The notes below the pieces were generated by a model, which had not been told where the DNA came from, ran no database searches, and was given only the letters and a program-made list of their open reading frames with translations. Both the position numbers and the translations under genes were made by a program. A DNA stretch of 64,000 nucleotides from NCBI GenBank assembly GCA_021772975.1, contig JAJFKY010000016.1:310001-374000 (forward strand), read 5' to 3'. This document shows, one piece after another, positions 26,903 to 34,442 of this stretch. The stretch's first letter is position 1. The number at the start of each line of letters is the position of its first letter. The stretch comes from Gammaproteobacteria bacterium (lineage in GTDB: Bacteria > Pseudomonadota > Gammaproteobacteria > Xanthomonadales > Wenzhouxiangellaceae).

Positions 26903-28327
26903 TTGGATACACCGACAGTCATTATCAGAGAGGCCATAAAAGCGGTGCCTGCAGTCAGGTATGCTCTGGGTATAGGCGGTCTTATTGGTGTCATATCGTT
27001 ACTGTTTGTATTCCAAATAAGCCCTGTTGTCGCGGTTTTAGGCTCGGTGGTTCTGTTCGTGCTGATGGGGCTGCTGGTTACGTTTGCCAGGGTGGCAACG
27101 CTTAAAAGTAATAAATTAACGCTGCCCGCGGTTGTTTTCACCTGGTTTATATTGATCATATTTATTGCGGTGACAACGGTATTGTTTAGCTCCGTTTTTT
27201 TTAGGCGTCCAGTTGATCTCCAGTTTTGGGTTATCAATAAAAATGATATCGTTATGCTGGATGGGGCGAGCGTTAATCTGCGCAGACGTAAGAACCAAAC
27301 CCAGGAAAATGCTTTGGGGGAAGCCTATCAACTGGGTAAATTTAGTAAAAAAAACCTTTCAAAAGCAGCTTTCTGGTACCAGAAAGGTATCGATAAAGAT
27401 GACCCTGAATCAATGGCAGATATGGCAGCGATGCTGGGGCTTGGTGTGGGTGTCCCGCAGGACATAGACAAAGCCATTGAGCTTTTCTTAAGAGCGGGAA
27501 GGATGGATAACGGGCCCAGGTTATATAAAACAGGGTTGTATTATCGGGAGAAAGATCAGTTTGAAAAAGCGCTCGGTTATCTGCAAAAAGCGCTAAAGCA
27601 AAAATATACTCCCGCCTATGCCGCTATTGGACGCATGCACGAAAATGGTGATTTCGGCAAAGAAAACATAACCGAAGCGGTTGGCTGGTATCTAAAAGGC
27701 GCGAGTTCTGGTGATCCTGATTCGATGTACAATCTGGCAACTTTGTACTTTGCGGGGGAGATGGTCCAAAAAAACCCTAAAGCGGCCATTAATCTGCTGG
27801 AAAAGGTTATCAGAAAGAAAGATTATGATAACTCTGCCACGGCCATGTGGGTGCTGGGTGAATATTATAATACTGAGGACCTGGCGGTTTATGACCCGCA
27901 GAGAGCCATAAAGCTGTATAGGCTGGCTATGCGCCAGGGGCAACCTTGCGCCAGGGTGGCATTGGCTGATGCGCTCATTTCCGAGTCACCGTTTTACCTT
28001 CAGGATGCCGTTAAAATTATTCGTGAGGGGGTCAGGGAGAAGCAGGTCCAGTCCATATTTTATTATGCAAAGAACCTGCTTGAAGGCAATGGCTTCAGGA
28101 AGAACGCAGTGCGTGCGGAAAGATTGCTGAAAATTGGCGTTGATCTTGGGCATACCGGCAGTATGTTGCTGCTTGCCAATGCTTATGAGACTGGGCTTTT
28201 TGGAGAACCGGATTTGCCTGCCGCGGAAACCTACTACCAATTGACCGCGGAGAGTGCGGCCGAAGACATCAAGTGGCACGAAAAACAAATATTAAGAATT
28301 AAGCATATTGACAATTGCCAGTATTAA
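26903..28327 (+). CDS. membrane-anchored Sel1-repeat protein
   Basis: 474 aa, TTG start at 26903, the only reasonable start before the first membrane segment; the ribosome-binding site is weak. The N-terminal ~105 residues contain three hydrophobic segments. After residue ~130 come tandem Sel1-like/TPR repeats of about 36 residues, recognisable by A-x-x-G-x-x-Y/L and A-x2-W-Y/F (for example AAFWYQKGIDKDDPESMADM and AVGWYLKGASSGDPDSMYNL). Sel1 proteins are adaptor scaffolds. It directly follows precursor 3 on the same strand and shares the A+T-rich character of the RiPP region, so it may belong to that system, but no precise function can be given. Confidence 0.8.
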   Translation: MDTPTVIIREAIKAVPAVRYALGIGGLIGVISLLFVFQISPVVAVLGSVVLFVLMGLLVTFARVATLKSNKLTLPAVVFTWFILIIFIAVTTVLFSSVFFRRPVDLQFWVINKNDIVMLDGASVNLRRRKNQTQENALGEAYQLGKFSKKNLSKAAFWYQKGIDKDDPESMADMAAMLGLGVGVPQDIDKAIELFLRAGRMDNGPRLYKTGLYYREKDQFEKALGYLQKALKQKYTPAYAAIGRMHENGDFGKENITEAVGWYLKGASSGDPDSMYNLATLYFAGEMVQKNPKAAINLLEKVIRKKDYDNSATAMWVLGEYYNTEDLAVYDPQRAIKLYRLAMRQGQPCARVALADALISESPFYLQDAVKIIREGVREKQVQSIFYYAKNLLEGNGFRKNAVRAERLLKIGVDLGHTGSMLLLANAYETGLFGEPDLPAAETYYQLTAESAAEDIKWHEKQILRIKHIDNCQY

Positions 28328-28531
28328 GCAAGCTCTGATTTAATCTGACACGGTCTTTGTTGATGCACTCGGCAGAGCCCATGATAGGAGTTCAAACCAG
28401 TCAGAGTTATGACCTTGTGGTATAGGTAATTGCTGTATTCAGATTGCCTTGCTATAGTGGCCAATCACCTCCTGCGCTCCGCTTCAACCTATGTATTGAA
28501 GTCCGGGCGCGGCTCTGCAGGAGAATTAGCC

Positions 28532-29212
28532 ATGTCTTTTTTACCGCAACATCCGCAACGCTTGACACAGTGGCTTCTGATAGCCCTGACGGCAGGTGTA
28601 TGGGCATTATTGCTGGAGTCTTATCTGCCTTGGGTATCCGCCAAACAAACCGTTGCGCCATCAGCGGCAACATTTGCAACACTTTCAGTACAACGGATCA
28701 ATGTTGTTGATCCCGACGGCAGCATTCGTCTGGTAATCGCCAACAGCGAGCATTTCCCCGATGCAATCCTGAGGGGCAAATCTTATACAAGAAGTATCGA
28801 GGATGCCGTAGGCCTGATTTTTTACAACCAAGACGGTAACGAGTCCGGGGGGCTGGGGCTGAGCAGACTGGCGGATAAAAATCAGAGTGCGCTTATTTTC
28901 GATTATACCCATCAACCGACCGATGGCATTGGCATGTACAAACGCGAGAGTGAAGATGGCAAGCAGTTACAGGCCGGTCTTTTTATCAGTGATCGCCGCC
29001 CCTTTGTGGCGGGGGAGTTGGTCAGCACTCAAGGCGTCGAGCGTATCTCTTTGTCCAACCAGGATCAGGACGCCAGTCTGATCATTTCTGACGCACAGGG
29101 TCAGCCCCGGATAAGTATTGGTGTTGATAAAACAGGTGAGCCGCGTATAGAGCTAATGGATGCTGCCGGTCAGGTTGTCTATCAGGCGGGTCAGGAGTCA
29201 GCAGGAGAGTAA
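28532..29212 (+). CDS. membrane-anchored protein of unknown function
   Basis: 226 aa from the ATG at 28532, which has AGGAG about nine bases upstream; an in-frame ATG at 28430 lacks a ribosome-binding site. One N-terminal membrane helix (about residues 13-33) is followed by a beta-rich soluble domain with repeated short motifs of the type VVDPDGSIRLVI, LIISDAQGQPRISI and IELMDAAGQVVYQA, each containing a turn-forming D/G pair. This suggests a repeated beta-hairpin fold. No family is recognised. It is separated by about 200 bases from both neighbours. Confidence 0.65.
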   Translation: MSFLPQHPQRLTQWLLIALTAGVWALLLESYLPWVSAKQTVAPSAATFATLSVQRINVVDPDGSIRLVIANSEHFPDAILRGKSYTRSIEDAVGLIFYNQDGNESGGLGLSRLADKNQSALIFDYTHQPTDGIGMYKRESEDGKQLQAGLFISDRRPFVAGELVSTQGVERISLSNQDQDASLIISDAQGQPRISIGVDKTGEPRIELMDAAGQVVYQAGQESAGE

Positions 29213-29421
29213 ACAAACACCTATCCCCAAGCCAATCCAGTCAAGTCAAATCCGCCTGGCCTGGCCGTGCTGAACATCACAGGCTACAGCAACGCTCAGC
29301 CCGGGTTGCTGGGTCCGCTGTTTGCCGGGGGATAACCAACCGGTCAAGCCAGGCTGATGCCCGGATACCGGCCGGCCGCGCAATTCAGGCCTGGTTAACA
29401 GTTATCGGCTACACTTGAATA

Positions 29422-29997
29422 ATGAATCGGCGATATTTAATCCTGCTCGGCATTGTGGCGCTGTTATCGGCCTGTCCGAAGGCTGCGCTGGCATCGCTGT
29501 ATTGCGGCCGGCATCTGGTTCAGATCGGTGATCTGAGCTATCAGGTTGCGCAGATCTGTCCGGAGCCGTTTTTTATCGAGCGCTGGAATTACGCGGACCC
29601 GTATCGATACACCCATCTGCACGGCGGTTACGAAGCCTGGCTGCTGAATTTCGGTCCACGCAAGCTGATTCGGCGGCTGGTGTTTTTCAACGGTTACCTG
29701 CAACGGGTGCAGGAACTGGAGCACGGCGTTGCCTTTGAGCCGGGCACCCGGCGCTGCTCGGCCCGGGATCTGGAAAATGCCGGCCCCAGCATCGGCGAAG
29801 TGTTCGCCCGCTGCGGCCTGCCGGATTTTGAGTACTTCAGCGATCCTTTTCTATACCACTCCCCCTATCTGGCCGGTACACCCGGTTTTATCGTCAACGA
29901 AACCCGCTGGATTTACACCTTCGGACGCCGCGCCCGTGACCGCGAACTGATTTTCCGTGATGGGCGGCTGCAGCGCATCAACAAAATCCGGCGCTAA
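29422..29997 (+). CDS. DUF2845 family exported protein
   Basis: 191 aa. The first ~24 residues form a signal peptide with a possible lipobox-like LLSACP, although the downstream A-x-A site also fits ordinary cleavage. Two copies of the DUF2845 pattern follow: YCGRHLVQIGDLSYQVAQIC with PEPFFIERW, and then SIGEVFARCGLPDF. Each pairs a C-G or G-x-S/D start with a C-G/E-P turn. The family is common in gammaproteobacteria and of unknown role. No operon partner is evident. Confidence 0.8.
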   Translation: MNRRYLILLGIVALLSACPKAALASLYCGRHLVQIGDLSYQVAQICPEPFFIERWNYADPYRYTHLHGGYEAWLLNFGPRKLIRRLVFFNGYLQRVQELEHGVAFEPGTRRCSARDLENAGPSIGEVFARCGLPDFEYFSDPFLYHSPYLAGTPGFIVNETRWIYTFGRRARDRELIFRDGRLQRINKIRR

Positions 29998-30306
29998 ACC
30001 TGCCTCGTTCAGGTCGGATTGGCTCAATCTTGACAGAGAGTCCGGTGTAGACCCGGCGTAGGTTGGATCAGTGTCGCAGATGTGTCATTCAACGACAGCC
30101 GCTGTATAGTCACCTGGCGCGGTCATCATGTATGATCTCCGGAGGCTGGCGGGGTCAGTCGGAAAATAAGGCCACCTAAGCATTAAGCAGCCTGAGTCTG
30201 GTTGGGGATTAAAGCGGTTCCCACGGGTTGATTCAGCCAATGCCAATGTTTGGTTATCGTTCAGACCTCCAATACCATCATTCACATCAGATTTGTTATT
30301 CATCGC
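29998..30306. other. 309-base gap before the restriction-modification operon
   Basis: No gene or clear repeat is seen. It should contain the hsdM promoter. Confidence 0.5.
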
Positions 30307-31875
30307 ATGTCAGAAGAGCATAAAAAGAATCTCAAGTCCCGACTCTGGGATATCGCCAATACCCTGCGCGGCAAGATGGGCGCGGATGAGTTCCGCGACT
30401 ATATCCTGGGTTTTATTTTCTACAAATACCTCTCGGAGCGGATGCATTGGTTCGCGGATGAGATTCTGCGGCACGACGGCATCACCTTCGACGAGATTGA
30501 TGAAACCAGTGCCGAGGGGCAGCAAATGCTTGCCGCCATCGAAGAAGAATCCGTGGAGGGGCTGGGTTATTTTCTCAAGCCGTCCGAACTGTTTCACAAG
30601 CTTGCCGAAAAGGGTGCCCGCAAGCAGGATAACTTTATCCTCGAAGACCTCGGCAGCATCCTCAAGCACATCGAGGGCAGCACCATGGGGCACGCCAGCG
30701 AGGAGGACTTCGAGGGGCTGTTCGAAGATCTCGACCTCGGCTCCTCCAGGCTGGGCAAAACCGAGAATCAGAAGAACGAACTGATCGCCAGGGTGCTCGT
30801 CCATCTTGATCAGATTGATTTCCGGCTTGAAGATACCGAGTCTGATGTGCTCGGCGACGCCTACGAATATCTTATTGGCCAGTTCGCCAGTGGCGCGGGT
30901 AAGAAAGCGGGTGAGTTTTATACGCCGCAACAGGTCAGCACCATCCTCGCCAAGATCGTCACCACCGGGAAGACCAGCCTCAAGAACGTCTACGATCCCA
31001 CCTGCGGCTCCGGTTCGCTGCTGCTGCGGGTGGCCAGGGAGGTCGAGGAAGTCGGCGGCTTTTACGGGCAGGAGATGAATCCCACCACTTATAACCTGGC
31101 GCGGATGAATATGATCCTGCACGGTGTGCATTACCAGCGCTTTGACCTGCGCAACGAGGACACCCTGGAGCATCCCGCGCCCGAGCATGCCGATCTGCGC
31201 TTCGAAGCCATCGTCGCCAATCCGCCCTTCTCCGCCAGGTGGTCGGCCAGCGTCGTCCACGAGAATGACGACCGTTTCAGCGCCTATGGCAGACTCGCGC
31301 CCAAGACCAAGGCCGACTTCGCCTTTGTCCAGCATATGGCGCACCACCTCGACCATGGTGCGACCATGGCTTGCGTGCTACCCCACGGCGTGCTGTTTAG
31401 GGGCGCGGCCGAGGGACATATCCGCCGCTACCTGATTGAGGACTGTAACTGGCTTGATGCCGTTATCGGCCTTCCAGCCAATATCTTCTATGGCACGGGC
31501 ATTCCGACATGTATTCTAGTGCTCAAGAAACAACGCGAGAATCCTGACGACATCCTGTTTATTGATGCCAGCCAGCATTTTGAAAAAGTCGGTAAAGATA
31601 ACCGGCTTCGCAGCGAGGATATCGAGCGCATCGTCAGCACCTACCGGAAGCGGGAATGCATCGAGAAATTCAGCCACGTCGCCGAGCTGAGCGAAGTCGA
31701 GGAAAATGACTACAACCTCAATATCCCGCGCTATGTCGATACTTTTGAAGAAGAGGAGTTGGTCGATCTGGCGGCGGTATCGGACAAGCTGATGGCCCTG
31801 GAAAAAGAGATGGGCGATAATGACAAAGTTATCGCGGGGTTTTGTAAGGAGTTGGGAATCAAGGCGCCGTTTTGA
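30307..31875 (+). CDS. hsdM: type I restriction-modification system methyltransferase subunit
   Basis: 522 aa from the ATG at 30307; the family N-terminus begins MSEEHKKNLKSRLWDIANTL, which rejects an in-frame upstream ATG at 30250. The N-terminal helical HsdM_N domain (about 10-150) is followed by the N6-adenine methyltransferase domain with SAM motif DPTCGSGSLLLRV (about 235) and catalytic motif NPPF (about 306). It works with HsdS to methylate adenine at the target site and joins HsdR for restriction. The stop overlaps hsdS (TGATG). This is the first gene of the hsdM-hsdS-fic-hsdR operon. Confidence 0.96.
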   Translation: MSEEHKKNLKSRLWDIANTLRGKMGADEFRDYILGFIFYKYLSERMHWFADEILRHDGITFDEIDETSAEGQQMLAAIEEESVEGLGYFLKPSELFHKLAEKGARKQDNFILEDLGSILKHIEGSTMGHASEEDFEGLFEDLDLGSSRLGKTENQKNELIARVLVHLDQIDFRLEDTESDVLGDAYEYLIGQFASGAGKKAGEFYTPQQVSTILAKIVTTGKTSLKNVYDPTCGSGSLLLRVAREVEEVGGFYGQEMNPTTYNLARMNMILHGVHYQRFDLRNEDTLEHPAPEHADLRFEAIVANPPFSARWSASVVHENDDRFSAYGRLAPKTKADFAFVQHMAHHLDHGATMACVLPHGVLFRGAAEGHIRRYLIEDCNWLDAVIGLPANIFYGTGIPTCILVLKKQRENPDDILFIDASQHFEKVGKDNRLRSEDIERIVSTYRKRECIEKFSHVAELSEVEENDYNLNIPRYVDTFEEEELVDLAAVSDKLMALEKEMGDNDKVIAGFCKELGIKAPF

Positions 31876-33086
31876 TGACAAAGAGCGAAAAAGTCATGAC
31901 GCCCTCTTTGAGGTTTTCCGGCTTCGATGACGCATGGAAGGTGCAACCTCTTTCTGAGCTTGCTGATTTCCGAAATGGCAAAGCGCACGAGCAAGCAATC
32001 TCCGAAAACGGCGATTATGTAGTAGTAAACTCTAAGTTTATTTCTACCGAAGGTAAGGTTAGAAAGTTTTCGGACTCCCAAATCGCACCGATAGCGGCTG
32101 GCGAAATTACAATGGTGATGAGCGACATCCCAAAAGGGCGAGCGCTAGCGAAATGCTACTTTGTCGAAGAAGATGACACCTATACTTTGAACCAACGAAT
32201 CTGTGCACTATCAGCGACAAACGCCCACGGAAAATTTCTGTTCTTTCGGATTAACCGCAATAGCTACTTCCTTGAGTTTGACTCTGGAGTTGGGCAGACA
32301 AACTTAAGAAAGGATGAGGTTCTCGACTGCCCATTGTGTTGTCCAGAAACTCTCCCCGAGCAGCGGAAGATCGCGGATTTTCTGACGGCGGTGGATAGGC
32401 GGATTGGGCAACTGATCCAAAAGAAAGCCCTGCTGGAGGACTACAAGAAAGGCGTAATGCAACAGCTCTTCACCCAAGCCGTCCGCTTCAAAGACGACCA
32501 CGGCAACGACTTTCCCGATTGGGAGGAGAAGAAGTTGGAGGAGGTTGTTGAGATCAAGAGCGGCTTGAGTTTGGATCAGAACGGTGACGCTGCTGGTTTC
32601 AAAGTCACCCGAATCGAAACGATCTCAAATCGAACGGTCAATCTCGACAAAATTGGCTACGTGGAAACCGACAAGAACATTGAGGATTTTAGATTGCTGC
32701 CCGGAGACATCCTATTCAGCAATATCAACAGCGTGTCGCATATCGGCAAAGTAGCATTTGTTGACCGTGATTACGATTTGTATCAGGGCATGAATCTCTT
32801 GCGGCTTCGACCGGGGCACAACTCTGATCCGAGATTCACTTTCCAACTGCTTAGCTCAGTTCCGTTCGTCCGCTACTTCCAGCGCATCTGCAATCAAGCG
32901 GTCAGCCAAGCAAGCATTAATCAGACGGATCTTAAAAAGACTCCACTCAATGTTCCCGCTCGCGACGAACAAATCAAAATCGCCGATTTCCTTTCCGCCA
33001 TCGACCGCAAGATCGAAAACGTCGCCACCCAGATCACCGAAACCCAAACCTTCAAACGCGGGCTGCTCCAGCAGATGTTTGTTTAG
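31875..33086 (+). CDS. hsdS: type I restriction-modification specificity subunit
   Basis: 403 aa, ATG at 31875 sharing one base with the hsdM stop. Two target-recognition domains (about 10-150 and 205-355) are each followed by a conserved helical spacer: PEQRKIADFLTAVDRRIGQL near 160 and RDEQIKIADFLSAIDRKIEN near 370. The second domain starts with DFPDWEEKKLEEVV. The two recognition domains differ in sequence, so a bipartite asymmetric target is expected. The gene appears intact, without internal inverted repeats or a second hsdS nearby, so phase variation by recombination is not indicated. Confidence 0.95.
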   Translation: MTKSEKVMTPSLRFSGFDDAWKVQPLSELADFRNGKAHEQAISENGDYVVVNSKFISTEGKVRKFSDSQIAPIAAGEITMVMSDIPKGRALAKCYFVEEDDTYTLNQRICALSATNAHGKFLFFRINRNSYFLEFDSGVGQTNLRKDEVLDCPLCCPETLPEQRKIADFLTAVDRRIGQLIQKKALLEDYKKGVMQQLFTQAVRFKDDHGNDFPDWEEKKLEEVVEIKSGLSLDQNGDAAGFKVTRIETISNRTVNLDKIGYVETDKNIEDFRLLPGDILFSNINSVSHIGKVAFVDRDYDLYQGMNLLRLRPGHNSDPRFTFQLLSSVPFVRYFQRICNQAVSQASINQTDLKKTPLNVPARDEQIKIADFLSAIDRKIENVATQITETQTFKRGLLQQMFV

Positions 33087-33116
33087 AATTAGGAATTAAT
33101 TGAGAGGAAAGAGGGG

Positions 33117-33376
33117 AATGTTATTGTGGAGAAGCGTTATGCGTTTGCGGTGCGTGTGGTGAAGCTTTCACAGTATTTGGCGGTGGAGAAAAAAAGAGTA
33201 CGTGCCGGACAGACAACTGCTGCGATCGGGAACATCCGCTGGAGCAAATGTGGAAGAAGCCATTGGCGCTCAGAGCGGGAAGGATTTCTACGCGAAGCTC
33301 AGCATCGCGTAGTAAAGAAGAATACCAAAAGATCATCGGCTCAATCCTAAAATCCATGCGAAACAAAAATTCCTAA
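33117..33376 (+). pseudogene. decayed four-helix-bundle (23S rRNA IVS-type) protein gene
   Basis: Three reading-frame pieces together resemble a small four-helix-bundle protein. Frame 1 (from 33117) reads VEKRYAFAVRVVKLSQYLA. After an AAAAAAA run near 33188-33196 the next frame reads DRQLLRSGTSAGANVEEAIG and then AQSGKDFYAKLSIA before a stop. The last piece, in a shifted frame, reads EEYQKIIGSILKSMRNKNS and ends at TAA 33376. About 25 family residues between the last two pieces are missing, and the usual ATG is GGG here. Such genes are often found between type I restriction genes. The frameshifts plus deletion make it a pseudogene. Confidence 0.8.
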
Positions 33377-33434
33377 CGCCTGATTCAAAACTCCCCTGCT
33401 TGACCCATAACTTGACTGATGGTTTACTGATTCC

Positions 33435-34442
33435 ATGCCTTATCAGCCACAGTATTCGATCACACCGGCTCTTCTTTCTCTGGTAGAACAGATTGCGGCC
33501 CTGCGTGAGCGGATCGAGGGGGCCAGCGTAGCGCTTGCCTGGATTCCCAATCTGCAAAAGGATACCCGCATCCGCAACGGCCATGCGTCCACGGCCATTG
33601 AAGGCAATCCGCTGACCCTTGAGCAAGTCCGTGCGCTCGAAGAGGGACGGGAACTGGTTGCCTCCGATGAGCGGTCTCAGCGGGAAGTGCTCAACTATTT
33701 TGCGGGACTGCGTTTTATCGAAAAGAACGCGCATGTTAAGCGGATTGGGCACGAACATCTGTTCGAGCTGCACCGTTTACTGGCGGATACCGTAATGGAT
33801 CAGGGACGTGCGGGTGCTTATCGGACCATCGGCGTGCAGGTGGGCAAGCACCTGCCACCGCCTGCTGCCGATATCTCACCGTTGATGTTTGAGCTGCTGG
33901 AATGGTGGAACGGCGAATCGCGGCGGCTGTCCCCGGTGCTCAGTTCGGCGATACTCCACTATCGTTTTGAGGACATCCATCCGTTTGCCGATGGCAATGG
34001 GCGAACCGGCCGCGCCCTGGCGCTGTGGGACCTCTATCGGCGTGGATTTGATGCCCACTATCTGTTCTCGATCGATGAGTACTACTGGGAAGACCGCCCT
34101 GCCTACTACGCTGCCCTGTCCCAGGTGCGTGAGGACGGCGAGGATTTGACGCAGTGGCTGGAGTATTCCGCCAGGGGTTTGCACGAAACACTGGGCCGGG
34201 TCTGGCTGCGGCTGCAGAAGTTCCAGGCCTCAGCGACGGCAAAAATCACGCTCACCCCGCGTCAGGAACATCTCCTGGGCCTGCTGCGTGATCATGGCAG
34301 CCTGGCGCCGGCAGAAATATGGGAGCATCTGAACGTCTCCCGGCAAGGCGCGATGAACATTATCACGCCACTGCTTGAAGCCGGACTGATCGAGAAACGG
34401 GGCACGCAAAAAACCGGCCGCTACTACCTGGTTCAACCGTGA
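33435..34442 (+). CDS. Fic family protein within the type I restriction operon
   Basis: 335 aa. The Fic motif HPFADGNGRTGR spans 182-193, with catalytic His182 and the anion-binding loop intact. An N-terminal inhibitory motif S52-x3-E56-G57 (STAIEGN) is also present, so activity is likely self-restrained. A C-terminal winged-helix region (about 265-335, LTPRQEHLLGLLRDHG then NVSRQGAMNIITPL) suggests DNA binding or dimerisation. Fic enzymes transfer AMP or related groups to protein hydroxyls. The stop shares one base with the hsdR start, so it is coupled to restriction. Its role there is unknown. Confidence 0.93.
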   Translation: MPYQPQYSITPALLSLVEQIAALRERIEGASVALAWIPNLQKDTRIRNGHASTAIEGNPLTLEQVRALEEGRELVASDERSQREVLNYFAGLRFIEKNAHVKRIGHEHLFELHRLLADTVMDQGRAGAYRTIGVQVGKHLPPPAADISPLMFELLEWWNGESRRLSPVLSSAILHYRFEDIHPFADGNGRTGRALALWDLYRRGFDAHYLFSIDEYYWEDRPAYYAALSQVREDGEDLTQWLEYSARGLHETLGRVWLRLQKFQASATAKITLTPRQEHLLGLLRDHGSLAPAEIWEHLNVSRQGAMNIITPLLEAGLIEKRGTQKTGRYYLVQP

